Notes: generated by a model from the letters alone, not told the origin. 26,359 bases of DNA from an uncultured Veillonella sp. (GCF_900545205.1 NZ_UQYC01000018.1:1-26359), one strand, 5' to 3'. Positions 14,677 through 23,944 are shown, counted from the stretch's first letter. Numbers and translations are program-made.

Positions 14677-15363
14677 ATGATTGAATTTAAGAATGTTAGT
14701 AAAGTCTATGATAATGGTTCTGTTGCATTAGACGATGTGTGTTTAACTATAAATGAGGGCGAATTTGTCCTCATTTGTGGTCACAGCGGTGCAGGGAAAT
14801 CAACTCTATTTAAATTGTTAACTCATGAAGTGGTACCTGATTCTGGTACTGTCATTGTTGATGATTTTGATGTTACGCGTATGAAGCGTAGTAAAATTCC
14901 AAAATTACGTAGAAAACTTGGTGTTGTATTCCAAGATTTCCGTTTATTACCAAACAAAACGGTATCAGAAAATATTGCCTTTGCTCTTGAAGTAATTGAA
15001 GAAAAACCAAAGGTAATTAAGGAAAAGGTGAGTCATGTACTAGAGCTTGTTGGCTTGTCTGATAAAGCAAATGATTTACCAGAGGATCTATCTGGTGGTG
15101 AACAACAACGTGTTGCTATTGCTCGCGCTATTGTAAATCGTCCATCTGTACTCATTGCTGATGAACCGACTGGTAACCTAGATCCTGATACAAGTAAAGG
15201 TATTGTAGATTTGTTTAAGCATATCAATAATTTTGGCACAACTGTTATTATGGTTACCCATAATATGGATCTTGTTTCGTATTTAAATAAACGTGTTATT
15301 CGTCTTAAAGATGGTCGCGTTCAAAGTGATAATATGAGAGGTGCAGAAATTAATGAAGCCTAG
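14677..15363 (+). CDS. ftsE: Cell division ATP-binding protein FtsE
   Basis: 228 residues, standard FtsE length. Walker A GHSGAGKST (35-43), signature LSGGE (138-142), Walker B VLIADEP (158-164) and the TGNLDP segment typical of FtsE/LolD-type ATPases are all present. FtsE sits on the inner face of the membrane with FtsX and transmits ATP-driven movement to a cell-wall hydrolase outside during division. Its last 11 bases overlap ftsX, and the gene for a coiled-coil M23 peptidase, the probable partner, follows ftsX directly. GGGGA lies upstream of the ATG at 14677. Confidence 0.94.
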   Translation: MIEFKNVSKVYDNGSVALDDVCLTINEGEFVLICGHSGAGKSTLFKLLTHEVVPDSGTVIVDDFDVTRMKRSKIPKLRRKLGVVFQDFRLLPNKTVSENIAFALEVIEEKPKVIKEKVSHVLELVGLSDKANDLPEDLSGGEQQRVAIARAIVNRPSVLIADEPTGNLDPDTSKGIVDLFKHINNFGTTVIMVTHNMDLVSYLNKRVIRLKDGRVQSDNMRGAEINEA

Positions 15364-16240
15364 AACATTGAAATACTTTTTTAAAGAAGCCCTCAAATCT
15401 ATGAAGCGTAACGGTCTTATGACGTTAGCATCTATTTCTACAGTGGCTTTATCTCTATTTATGCTTGGTGTATTCCTTTGCGGTGTTATCAATCTAAATA
15501 ACATGGCATCTAGTTTAGAAAACCAAGTTCAATTGAGTATTTATTTAAAAGATGGGTTAACAACTGACCAAATTATGGCGGTAGGTAAGCAAATTAAAGC
15601 TATACCAAATCTTAAGCATTTAGAGTTTGTTAATAAAGAGCAAGCTATGAAGGAATTCAAAGCACGCCTCGGTGATCAACAACAATTAGTAAATGCATTA
15701 GGTGATGTAAATCCATTGCCAAACTCTTATGTATTAACCTTTGATAACCCAAGTGATGTTAAGGCTACAGCTAAATTAGCCACTACATTCCAAGGTGTTG
15801 AAAGTACACATTATGGTCAAGATATTGTAGAAGAACTATTCCGCATTACTCAAGTAATCAGAATTGGTGGTATTGTATTAATCGCATTCTTAGCAGCAGC
15901 TACATTATTTATCATTTCTAATACAATTCGCTTGACTGTATTCGCCCGTCGTAAAGAAATTGCCATTATGAAATATGTTGGTGCAACCAATGGTTTTATT
16001 CGTTGGCCATTCTTGATCGAAGGTATGTTATTGGGCTTAGTAGGGGCTGTAATTGCCGTACTTTGTGTAGGTGAGTTTTACCATTTCATTACCATGGAAG
16101 TTTCTGAGTCCTTAGCATTCTTCCCATTAGTACCAATGTTCCCATTCTTCTATGATGTGGCTATCTATATTCTAGGTGGCGGTATTATAGTCGGTGCTAT
16201 TGGTAGTACGATTTCTTTAAAACAATACATGAAGGTGTAA
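15353..16240 (+). CDS. ftsX: Cell division membrane protein FtsX
   Basis: I choose ATG 15353 (MKPRTLKYFF, 295 residues) over the in-frame GTG at 15341, because GAGAGGTG (15336-15343) would serve as its ribosome binding site at about nine bases. The layout is FtsX: a cytoplasmic N-terminus, a membrane segment (about 22-45), an outside domain of about 120 residues that in this family binds the hydrolase coiled coil, and three C-terminal membrane segments. The outside domain shows the typical sequence VQLSIYLKDGLTTDQI. FtsX does not transport; it regulates peptidoglycan hydrolysis with FtsE. It overlaps ftsE by 11 bases and reaches the start region of the M23 gene. Confidence 0.92.
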   Translation: MKPRTLKYFFKEALKSMKRNGLMTLASISTVALSLFMLGVFLCGVINLNNMASSLENQVQLSIYLKDGLTTDQIMAVGKQIKAIPNLKHLEFVNKEQAMKEFKARLGDQQQLVNALGDVNPLPNSYVLTFDNPSDVKATAKLATTFQGVESTHYGQDIVEELFRITQVIRIGGIVLIAFLAAATLFIISNTIRLTVFARRKEIAIMKYVGATNGFIRWPFLIEGMLLGLVGAVIAVLCVGEFYHFITMEVSESLAFFPLVPMFPFFYDVAIYILGGGIIVGAIGSTISLKQYMKV

Positions 16241-16245
16241 TGTTT

Positions 16246-17436
16246 ATGAAATACAACACAATCAAATCTCGCCTCGTAGCAACAATTTTAACAGGTATGG
16301 TGGTACTGGGAACACCACTATATATCGTTGCCGAAGATGAGGATTTAACGAATCAATTAGATTCAATTCAACAACAAGTTAATCAACAAAACTCTATCAA
16401 AGCTGATGCAGAAACTGTCATTGTAAGTGTATCTGAACAGTTGCGACAAATTGAAGAGCAACTACGTCAGGCTCAACAACAGTTAGAATCTATTCAACAA
16501 CAACGTGTGGCCGTTGAAAATGATATTACTGTTAATGAAAAGTTACTCGCAGAAGCACAAAAACGCTTAGAAGGACGAGAATCTGTATTTTATAAGCGTG
16601 TACGAGATATTTATATCAATGGACGTCTAAGTTATTTAGATGTTGTCATTGGCTCTAAAGATTTTAGCGATTTTGCAAATCGATTAGAAATCTTAAAACG
16701 CATCATTGATTCTGACATCAAGTTAATCGATGAAATTAAAAAAGAACGTGCTGAAATTGCGGCACGTAAACAGGCTCTTGAGCAATCTCGAGCTAAGCTA
16801 GTAGAGCTTGAAAAAGCTGCTGTAGCAAAACAAGCTGAAATTGAACAAAAGAAAAAAGAACGGGAGGTAGTTCTTCAGAAGGCACAAAATGATCGTGCTA
16901 CTGCAATGCAAGCAGTGGAAGAACTTAATGCTTCTTCCGCTCAAATTACAGCATTATTGAAAGCTCGCCAAGCTGAACGTGCGGCAGCTCGTGCAGCAGC
17001 AGCGGCAGCTGCGGCTCAACAGTCTGCACCAAGCTACTCTTGGGTACAAGGGTCTGGTCAACTTGGTTGGCCTGTAAGTGGTGAAATTACTTCACCATAT
17101 GGTTATCGTACACATCCAATTTGGGGTACAACGATTTACCATTCCGGTATTGATATTGGTGTTGATGAAGGTACACCAGTTCATGCTGCTGATGGAGGTA
17201 CTGTTGTTTGGTCTGGTTGGATGGGTGGCTATGGTTACGCTGTAGTTATCGACCATGGTAATGGTATGTCCACCCTTTATGGCCATAATTCTGAGCTTGC
17301 TGTCTCTGAAGGACAAGATGTATCTAAAGGTCAAGTTATTGCCTATGCTGGTAGCACTGGTAATAGTACTGGGCCACACGTACATTTTGAAGTTCGTATA
17401 AGTGGGGATCCTGTTGATCCTATGGGATATTTATAA
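16246..17436 (+). CDS. EnvC/PcsB-like coiled-coil M23 peptidase
   Basis: 396 residues from ATG 16246; AAGGTG (16232-16237) lies eight bases upstream, too close to the alternative ATG at 16240. A signal peptide (about 1-29) is followed by a long glutamine- and lysine-rich coiled coil (about 32-250) with the SYLDVVIGSKDFSDFANR segment known from EnvC and PcsB, an alanine-rich linker, and a C-terminal M23 (LytM) domain. The zinc ligands of active M23 enzymes are present: His299 and Asp303 (HSGID), and His378 and His380 (HVH). E. coli EnvC has lost these and only activates amidases, so this protein may itself cut peptidoglycan. Its position after ftsEX makes it the probable FtsX-controlled hydrolase. 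Confidence 0.88.
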   Translation: MKYNTIKSRLVATILTGMVVLGTPLYIVAEDEDLTNQLDSIQQQVNQQNSIKADAETVIVSVSEQLRQIEEQLRQAQQQLESIQQQRVAVENDITVNEKLLAEAQKRLEGRESVFYKRVRDIYINGRLSYLDVVIGSKDFSDFANRLEILKRIIDSDIKLIDEIKKERAEIAARKQALEQSRAKLVELEKAAVAKQAEIEQKKKEREVVLQKAQNDRATAMQAVEELNASSAQITALLKARQAERAAARAAAAAAAAQQSAPSYSWVQGSGQLGWPVSGEITSPYGYRTHPIWGTTIYHSGIDIGVDEGTPVHAADGGTVVWSGWMGGYGYAVVIDHGNGMSTLYGHNSELAVSEGQDVSKGQVIAYAGSTGNSTGPHVHFEVRISGDPVDPMGYL

Positions 17437-17437
17437 T

Positions 17438-18577
17438 ATGAAATTTGATACACGTACGGTGTTATGGAGTCTATTGAAATATATAGGCTCCGGCATCGTT
17501 ATTATGTGGCTTACGTTTTGGTACTTATCTGGTTCATTCTGGGGATTACCAAGACTATTTGTAGCCTACTATGCTGCGAGTCAAGTCTTTATGACACCGA
17601 TGTCTAAAGCGACCCTTTATGATGGTATGCTTAAAGGCTTAATTGGCTCTTTGGGAGAGCCCCATAGTATTTATTTAGATGCTGACGAATTTAAGTCCAT
17701 GAAAATGCAAACATCTGGCACTTATGCAGGTGTAGGCATGGTTCTTGGTCATGATGATAAAGGTTTATATGCAGTTAGTATTATGGAAGATCAACCAGCT
17801 TTCAAAGCGGGCATAAAACCTGGTGATCATATTATTGCTATTGATGGTCAATCCACAAGCGATATTACTGTAGAAGATGCATCCTCTCGAATTCGCGGCG
17901 AGGCTGGTACCGTTGTTGCCCTTGATATAGAGCGTAATGGTGAAAAATTGCACTTTGATATTACCCGTGAATCCATTGTGTTACCTACTGTTAAAAGCAA
18001 AATGCTCACAAGTACAGTAGGGTATATTCGTATTAGTCAATTTGCTGAAAATACGGCTGATGATTTTGAAACACAATTTAAAGAATTGCAAGCTCAAGGT
18101 ATGAAGGAACTAATTTTAGACCTTCGAGATAATCCTGGTGGGTTATTATCTACTACAGAAAAGATTTCTAACTATATTATGCCTCCAGGAACATTAGTAA
18201 CCGTACAAAATAGAGCTGGGAAAAAAGAGGTTTATAAGTCTAATGGTCCAGACGTAGCTATGCCATTAGTAGTTCTTGTTAACAAAGGGTCTGCTAGTGC
18301 ATCTGAAATTATAGCTGGTGCTATTCAAGACCGTAAACTAGGTACTATTTTAGGTACTAATACATATGGTAAGGGTACAGTTCAAACAATTTACCCTAGC
18401 CTTGATAATGAAGGTGTTAAGGTAACTATTGCTAAATACCATACACCAAATGACCGTGTTATTGACGGCATTGGTATTAAACCTGATGTAGAACTGGATT
18501 TACCAAAAGGTGTAAATCCATCTAGTACATTAGATGATATTCAAATTAAAAAAGCATTAGAGTTATTACAGCAATAA
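17438..18577 (+). CDS. C-terminal processing protease, CtpA/S41 family
   Basis: 379 residues from ATG 17438, just one base after the M23 gene stop; the ribosome binding site is weak, so translation is probably coupled. An N-terminal membrane segment or signal (about 10-30) is followed by a PDZ domain (about 90-170) and the S41 protease core. The catalytic serine lies in GSASASE (284-290) and the lysine is Lys312 in TYGKGT. These periplasmic proteases trim or destroy other envelope proteins; in some proteobacteria they degrade peptidoglycan hydrolases. Sitting directly behind an M23 hydrolase, it may limit the level of that enzyme, which is an inference from position. Confidence 0.92.
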   Translation: MKFDTRTVLWSLLKYIGSGIVIMWLTFWYLSGSFWGLPRLFVAYYAASQVFMTPMSKATLYDGMLKGLIGSLGEPHSIYLDADEFKSMKMQTSGTYAGVGMVLGHDDKGLYAVSIMEDQPAFKAGIKPGDHIIAIDGQSTSDITVEDASSRIRGEAGTVVALDIERNGEKLHFDITRESIVLPTVKSKMLTSTVGYIRISQFAENTADDFETQFKELQAQGMKELILDLRDNPGGLLSTTEKISNYIMPPGTLVTVQNRAGKKEVYKSNGPDVAMPLVVLVNKGSASASEIIAGAIQDRKLGTILGTNTYGKGTVQTIYPSLDNEGVKVTIAKYHTPNDRVIDGIGIKPDVELDLPKGVNPSSTLDDIQIKKALELLQQ

Positions 18578-18594
18578 TGCATAGGAGTTAAAGT

Positions 18595-19866
18595 ATGTTT
18601 ATAGATAGAGCGCGTGTCTTTGTTAAGGCCGGTGACGGTGGGGACGGCATGTCTAGCTTCCGCCGTGAGAAATACGTGCCAAATGGCGGCCCTAGTGGCG
18701 GCGATGGTGGTAAAGGGGCAGACGTTATATTTAAAGCGGACAAGAATATTAATACTCTTGTAGACTTTAGATATAAACGTCAGTTTAAGGCACCTGCTGG
18801 TGGTAATGGTGAAAGCTCCAATAAGCATGGTCGCGGTTCTGAGCCACTTATTATCCCGGTTCCGTTGGGCACTGTAATTAAAGAAGAAGAAACAGGTAAA
18901 ATTTTCTGTGACCTCGTTAACGACGGTGATACGTTTGTTATTGCTAAAGGTGGTCGTGGTGGCCGTGGTAATGCACGCTTCCAAACAAGTGCTAATCGTG
19001 CACCTACATTTGCAGAAAAGGGTGAACCAGGTGAAGAGTTCTGGTTACAACTAGAGCTTAAAGTATTGGCAGATGTTGGTCTATTAGGCTATCCATCTGT
19101 TGGTAAGTCTAGTATTTTACGTAAGGTTTCTAAAGCTCAACCAGAGGTAGCTGCTTACCACTTTACTACATTGACACCTGTACTTGGGGTAGTAACAATC
19201 TCTGGAGACCGTAGTTTTGTATTAGCCGATATTCCTGGTCTTATTGAAGGGGCTAGCGAAGGTGTTGGCCTAGGGCATAACTTCTTGCGTCACGTAGAAC
19301 GGACTAATATTTTAATTCACGTCCTTGATGTATCTGGTATGGAAGGTCGCGATCCAAAGGTTGATTTTGATGCTATTAATGAAGAACTTCGTAAATATTC
19401 TGAAAAATTAGCCAATAAAAAGCAAATTGTTGCACTCAATAAGATTGATATGGTCTTTGATGATACAACAATTCCTGATACAAAAAAATATTTTGAAGAT
19501 AAAGGATATGAAGTATTCCTTATCAATGCATTAAGCGGTGAAGGTTTACCAGAGCTCATGGAACGCGCTTACTACTATGTAGAAAACTATGAACCAGAAC
19601 CAGAAGCAACTGATGATACAGTTGTATACGAAGCAAAACCAGATGTAGAATTCGTTATCACTCGTGGTGATGATGCTGCATTCTATATTACAGGTAAACG
19701 TATTGAACGCTTAGTGGCAATGACAAACTTAAGTGATGATCAATCTCTTCGTAGATTCCAACGCATTTGGCGTTTTATGGAGCTCGATGCTAAATTGAAA
19801 GAAAAAGGTTGTAAAGACGGTGATGAAGTTGTGATTGGCGATCAACGCTTTACATTCCAAGAGTAG
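18595..19866 (+). CDS. obgE: GTPase ObgE (CgtA)
   Basis: 423 residues with three domains: the glycine-rich Obg fold (1-158, with GGPSGGDGGKGADV), the GTPase domain (G1 GYPSVGKS 165-172, G2 TTLTP 191-195, G3 DIPG 212-215, G4 NKID near 287) and the C-terminal OCT domain (from about 345) found in Firmicutes Obg proteins. It binds the 50S ribosomal subunit and links late ribosome assembly to GTP and ppGpp levels. AGGAG lies about eight bases before the ATG. It heads the yhbY-proBA-nadD-yqeK-LCP-rsfS block, an order conserved in related Firmicutes. Confidence 0.96.
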   Translation: MFIDRARVFVKAGDGGDGMSSFRREKYVPNGGPSGGDGGKGADVIFKADKNINTLVDFRYKRQFKAPAGGNGESSNKHGRGSEPLIIPVPLGTVIKEEETGKIFCDLVNDGDTFVIAKGGRGGRGNARFQTSANRAPTFAEKGEPGEEFWLQLELKVLADVGLLGYPSVGKSSILRKVSKAQPEVAAYHFTTLTPVLGVVTISGDRSFVLADIPGLIEGASEGVGLGHNFLRHVERTNILIHVLDVSGMEGRDPKVDFDAINEELRKYSEKLANKKQIVALNKIDMVFDDTTIPDTKKYFEDKGYEVFLINALSGEGLPELMERAYYYVENYEPEPEATDDTVVYEAKPDVEFVITRGDDAAFYITGKRIERLVAMTNLSDDQSLRRFQRIWRFMELDAKLKEKGCKDGDEVVIGDQRFTFQE

Positions 19867-19874
19867 GAGTAATA

Positions 19875-20159
19875 ATGACAGGAAAACAAAAACGGTATTT
19901 ACGTTCTTTGGCAGCAACAATGCCACCAGTGGTTCAAATTGGTAAAAATGGTTTAGAAAATAGTGTTATTGATAGTGCTCGCGCAGCATTAATGGCTCGT
20001 GAATTAATCAAGGTAAAATTACTCAACAATAGCCCTGAAGATAAGACGATTTTCCAAGAGTTAGCTGATATGCTTGGTGCTGAATTAGTCCAAGTTATCG
20101 GCTTTAACGGTGTATTATATAAAGCTAAAAAAGAACCTAAAATTATTCTACCTAAATAA
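19875..20159 (+). CDS. yhbY: YhbY-type CRM-domain RNA-binding protein
   Basis: 94 residues, a single CRM domain. The loop QIGKNGL (about 22-28) matches the conserved GxxG RNA-binding loop of this family. YhbY associates with pre-50S ribosomal particles in E. coli. Its place eight bases after obgE, another 50S assembly factor, fits a ribosome-maturation role. The next gene, proB, starts 67 bases later, the largest gap inside the long gene row. Confidence 0.9.
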   Translation: MTGKQKRYLRSLAATMPPVVQIGKNGLENSVIDSARAALMARELIKVKLLNNSPEDKTIFQELADMLGAELVQVIGFNGVLYKAKKEPKIILPK

Positions 20160-20226
20160 ATCGTCATATTACTAACATGTATTATATGGGGGTCTACATA
20201 ACCTGTTAGCCCTAGGAGGTTATTCT

Positions 20227-21348
20227 ATGCGCAGTGCTATCATCAACGCAAAAAGAATAGTAGTTAAAGTAGGCAGTAGTACGCTTTGTTATGCTAATGG
20301 TCATTTAAACCTAGAACGCATTGAACGATTAGTACGCCAACTATCAGATTTAGCTAACCAAGGTAAAGAGGTTATCCTCGTTTCTTCTGGTGCAACAGGT
20401 GCTGGACTGGCCCCTTTAGGATTTAAGGAAAAACCTAGAGACCTTGTATTAAAACAAGCTGCTGCAGCAGTAGGACAAGGCATCCTTATTCATATGTATG
20501 AGCGTATGTTTCGTGAATATGGTCGTACAGTAGGTCAAATTCTTTTAACAAAAGAAGATAGTACTGGTCGTCATAGTTATCTTAATTTACGTAATACATT
20601 ACATACGTTATTGCAACTCAATGTTATTCCTATCATTAATGAAAATGACGTGGTTGCCATTGAAGAATTTAAAATCGGAGATAATGATACTTTATCTGCT
20701 ACCGTAGCAGGTATTGTAGATGCTGATTTGCTCATTATTTTGTCTGATATTGAAGGATTATATACAGCTAATCCAGCTACTCATCCAGATGCTACATTAA
20801 TAGAAACAGTTTCTGAAATTACTGATGAAACCTATGCTATTGCAGGTGGAGCAGGATCTAACATGGGTACTGGTGGTATGTATACTAAAATTAAAGCGGC
20901 TCATATGGCTACAAACTCAGGCGTACCGATGGTAATCACATCTGGTGAAGTGGAAGATTCTGTTCGTCGTGTATGTAAGGGCGAACAAATTGGTACTCTC
21001 TTTGAAGCGCATGATGCTGGGCTATCAGGTAAACATCATTGGCTTGCCTTTGGTAAACGATTGAAAGGGTCAATCACTATTGATGATGGTTGTGCACGTG
21101 CTGTATTAGATAAAGGGGCAAGCATTTTACCAGCTGGTATTATTGATGTAGATGGTTCATTTGGACCTGGTGATACAATTTCTATTTATCATGATGGTAA
21201 AGAAATTGGCCGTGGACTTATCAACTATGGCATCGAAGATATGAAGGCCATTAAAGGTCATAATACAAATGATATAGCTCAAATTTTAGGTATTAATACA
21301 ACCTATGATGAAGCAGTACATCGTAATAATCTAGTTTTATTACATTGA
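20227..21348 (+). CDS. proB: Glutamate 5-kinase ProB, with PUA domain
   Basis: 373 residues: an amino-acid kinase domain (about 1-260; VVKVGSST 12-19, INENDVV, GTGGMYTKI) and a C-terminal PUA domain (about 275-365). It phosphorylates glutamate with ATP, the first and feedback-inhibited step of proline synthesis. AGGAGG lies just upstream of the ATG. The 67-base gap before it contains CTAACA and TGTTAG as outer arms of an imperfect inverted repeat (about 20172-20209). This could be a small regulatory hairpin, but it is too small for a T-box. proA follows nine bases later. Confidence 0.95.
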   Translation: MRSAIINAKRIVVKVGSSTLCYANGHLNLERIERLVRQLSDLANQGKEVILVSSGATGAGLAPLGFKEKPRDLVLKQAAAAVGQGILIHMYERMFREYGRTVGQILLTKEDSTGRHSYLNLRNTLHTLLQLNVIPIINENDVVAIEEFKIGDNDTLSATVAGIVDADLLIILSDIEGLYTANPATHPDATLIETVSEITDETYAIAGGAGSNMGTGGMYTKIKAAHMATNSGVPMVITSGEVEDSVRRVCKGEQIGTLFEAHDAGLSGKHHWLAFGKRLKGSITIDDGCARAVLDKGASILPAGIIDVDGSFGPGDTISIYHDGKEIGRGLINYGIEDMKAIKGHNTNDIAQILGINTTYDEAVHRNNLVLLH

Positions 21349-21357
21349 GGATATCCT

Positions 21358-22617
21358 ATGAACCAGTATGAAGAAATTTGTAAAGATATGGGTCAAAGAG
21401 CTAAAGCGGCATCCTTTGAATTAGCTCAAATTGATCAAGGTACATTAGATTCTGCATTATTAGCAATCGCTGATGCTGTAGAAGCACAAGCCGATGAAAT
21501 TATGGCTGCTAATCAGTTAGACTTAGATAAATCTGGTGATTATAATGTGCCTCAAACCATGATAGATCGATTAACATTGACACCTAGCCGCATTTCTCAA
21601 ATGGCTGAAGGTGTTCGTCAAGTAGCTGCTCTTGAAAGTCCAGTTGGTTCAGTTCTAGAAACAATTACACGTCCTAACGGTTTGACTATTGAAAAAAGAG
21701 CGGTACCTTTTGGTGTCATTGGTATTATTTTTGAAGCTCGTCCAAATGTAACAATTGATGCTGGTGTGCTTTGTTTAAAAACATCGAATGCTACGATACT
21801 GCGTGGTGGTAAGGAGGCCTTCCATACCAACCAAATTATCGTAACTATTATGCGCAATACCTTAGAATCTTTAGGAATTACGCCAGATGCAATTCAACTT
21901 GTTGAAGTTCTAGATCGGGATATGGTTGGTGTATTATTACACCAACGTGAATATATTGATGTCATCATTCCTCGTGGTGGAGCTGGACTTATTCGTCGTG
22001 TTGTAGAGGAAAGTAGTATTCCTGTTATTGAAACCGGTAGTGGTGTGTGTCATACATATATAGATGAATATGCGAATCTCGATATGGCATTAGAAATTGC
22101 AATTAATGCAAAGGTACAACGTCCGTCTGTATGTAATTCTATGGAAACATTGCTAGTACACCAAGCGGTAGCCGGTGAATTTTTACCACGTCTTGATATG
22201 GCTCTACAAGAATATGGCGTTCGCATTCACGGTGATATAGATGTAGCTCAATATATGGAGAATACAATTCCTTTAACAGAGGATTCCTTCCATACCGAAT
22301 ATAACGATATGGACTTAAATGTACGTATTGCTGAAAATCTTGAAGAAGCCATCAATCATATTAATTGTTATTCTACACATCACTCTGAGGCTATCGTAAC
22401 AGATGAACCGATGCGTGCAAGAGTATTCATGAACTTAGTAGATTGTTCTACTGTGTATCATAATGCTTCTACGCGTTTTACTGATGGTTTTGAATTTGGT
22501 TTTGGTGCTGAAATCGGTATTAGTACTCAAAAGCTCCATGCTCGTGGGCCAATGGGATTACAAGCACTAACATCATATAAATACTTTGTATTTGGAGAAG
22601 GCCAAGTTCGAAAGTGA
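21358..22617 (+). CDS. proA: Gamma-glutamyl phosphate reductase ProA
   Basis: 419 residues, full length. The aldehyde-dehydrogenase-like fold shows FEARPNVT (125-132), ETGSGVCHTY (225-234) and the catalytic cysteine Cys259 in RPSVCN. It reduces gamma-glutamyl phosphate with NADPH to the semialdehyde that cyclises on the way to proline. Together with ProB next door it supplies the first two steps; the third enzyme, ProC, is not in this window. Its stop overlaps the GTG of a small membrane-protein gene by four bases (GTGA). Confidence 0.96.
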   Translation: MNQYEEICKDMGQRAKAASFELAQIDQGTLDSALLAIADAVEAQADEIMAANQLDLDKSGDYNVPQTMIDRLTLTPSRISQMAEGVRQVAALESPVGSVLETITRPNGLTIEKRAVPFGVIGIIFEARPNVTIDAGVLCLKTSNATILRGGKEAFHTNQIIVTIMRNTLESLGITPDAIQLVEVLDRDMVGVLLHQREYIDVIIPRGGAGLIRRVVEESSIPVIETGSGVCHTYIDEYANLDMALEIAINAKVQRPSVCNSMETLLVHQAVAGEFLPRLDMALQEYGVRIHGDIDVAQYMENTIPLTEDSFHTEYNDMDLNVRIAENLEEAINHINCYSTHHSEAIVTDEPMRARVFMNLVDCSTVYHNASTRFTDGFEFGFGAEIGISTQKLHARGPMGLQALTSYKYFVFGEGQVRK

Positions 22618-22763
22618 AGACAGTATATTACTTAATAAGGGCATACTACAGATATATTCAGACCCCAAAAGGTCGATACGAATGGATATCCTATGGAAAA
22701 GCACTGCTCTTATTTATCATTATTTGTGTCATTGTCATTAAGGGTGTGACATTATTATGGTAG
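22614..22763 (+). CDS. Small single-pass membrane protein, 49 residues (GTG start)
   Basis: This reading frame fills the whole gap between proA and nadD. It starts at GTG 22614, overlapping the proA stop by four bases, and its TAG (22761-22763) overlaps the first seven bases of nadD. GGAGAAGG (22594-22601) lies 12 bases upstream of the GTG. The product has a basic, tyrosine-rich N-terminal half (VYYLIRAYYRYIQTPKGR) followed by one hydrophobic segment (about residues 29-48, ALLLFIIICVIVI) and a tryptophan at the end. The positive-inside rule suggests the N-terminus faces the cytoplasm. I recognise no family. The double overlap and clean membrane segment argue for a real, translationally coupled gene. 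Confidence 0.65.
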   Translation: MKTVYYLIRAYYRYIQTPKGRYEWISYGKALLLFIIICVIVIKGVTLLW

Positions 22764-23371
22764 AGAAACGTCGTATAGGTATCATAGGTGGAACATTTAA
22801 TCCTATCCATTTAGGGCATCTAATGATTGCTGAGGTGGCTTGTGAAAGTTTTAACCTTGAGAAGGTTATTTTCGTGCCAGCACGGATACCACCTCATAAG
22901 CAACATGATGTAATAGATAGTCATCATCGATATGCTATGACAGCAGCAGCCGTGTCAGATAATCCAAATTTTGAAATTTCTGATGTAGAGATGCGTCGTG
23001 AAGGCCCTTCGTATACAGTTGATACGATACAACATTTTAAGGTTATATATGGACCAAATGTTGAATTTTACTTTATAGCTGGAACGGATACAATTCGTGC
23101 GTTGCCAACGTGGAAATTTATTGAGGAATTATTAGATGAGGTCCACTTTATTGGTGCTACAAGACCTGATGGATCTAGTGCAATTGATGAAACATTAGAT
23201 ATTTTAGGACCAAAAGCACGAGAAAAAATACATCTTATGGAGGTTCCTGAGATGAAATTATCTGCTACGTATTTGCGAGAGCGGTTACGTTCTGGAAAAA
23301 CTGTTCGGTACATGTTGCCTAAATGTGTAGTGGAGTATATAGAAGAAAACCATATTTATGGGAAGGAATAA
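22757..23371 (+). CDS. nadD: Nicotinate-nucleotide adenylyltransferase NadD
   Basis: 204 residues. The nucleotidyltransferase motif GGTFNPIHLGHL (11-22) contains the HxGH-type active site, and LSATYLRERL near the C-terminus matches the second nucleotide-binding motif (usually ISST.IR). It joins nicotinate mononucleotide with ATP to form deamido-NAD, a step of NAD synthesis. It starts inside the end of the small membrane-protein gene and ends four bases before yqeK, the usual partner of nadD in Firmicutes. AAGGGTG lies about ten bases before the ATG. Confidence 0.95.
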   Translation: MVEKRRIGIIGGTFNPIHLGHLMIAEVACESFNLEKVIFVPARIPPHKQHDVIDSHHRYAMTAAAVSDNPNFEISDVEMRREGPSYTVDTIQHFKVIYGPNVEFYFIAGTDTIRALPTWKFIEELLDEVHFIGATRPDGSSAIDETLDILGPKAREKIHLMEVPEMKLSATYLRERLRSGKTVRYMLPKCVVEYIEENHIYGKE

Positions 23372-23374
23372 AGG

Positions 23375-23944
23375 ATGTTATCATTTGATGAAATACAAGT
23401 TAGCGTGAGTCAATGGTTGACCAAAAAACGTTTTAAGCATACTCTTGGCGTTGTTGAATCAGCCACTCATTTAGCTGAGCTTTATGGCGTTGATGTGGAA
23501 AAGGCTAGATTAGCCGCATTGTTGCATGATTGTGCAAAGGAGCTTCCGCTGAAGGAAATGCAAAAGCTAGTTAGTGCTGAATCTTATGAGGCTGATCAAG
23601 AATTATTAAGCAGTGGTAATCTTTTACATGGGCTAGCCGGTATGATTCGTGCTAAACAAGAATTTTCCATATCTGATGCTGATGTTTTGGAAGCCATTAG
23701 AGTTCATACGACTGGTAAGATACATATGTCTAAATTAGATAAAGTTATATTCTTAGCAGACTATATAGAACCTAATCGAGATTTCCCAGGTGTTGATGAA
23801 TTGCGTAAAGTGGCAGAACAAAATTTAGATAAAGCTGTATTGCTTGGTTTTGATAACACTATTATTCATCTTATTGAGCAAAAACAATCTATTTATCCTT
23901 TGACCATTCTTGGTCGTAATGATGTGTTACAATCTTGTAAATAA
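23375..23944 (+). CDS. yqeK: YqeK, HD-domain Ap4A hydrolase (symmetrical)
   Basis: 189 residues, standard YqeK length. The metal-binding residues of the HD fold are in place: His22, His51-Asp52 (LLHDCAKELP), His85, His111 and Asp129. YqeK-family enzymes split diadenosine tetraphosphate into two ADP, lowering an alarmone that builds up in heat and oxidative stress. The gene lies three bases after nadD, a near-universal Firmicutes pairing, and 12 bases before the LCP gene. Confidence 0.93.
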   Translation: MLSFDEIQVSVSQWLTKKRFKHTLGVVESATHLAELYGVDVEKARLAALLHDCAKELPLKEMQKLVSAESYEADQELLSSGNLLHGLAGMIRAKQEFSISDADVLEAIRVHTTGKIHMSKLDKVIFLADYIEPNRDFPGVDELRKVAEQNLDKAVLLGFDNTIIHLIEQKQSIYPLTILGRNDVLQSCK

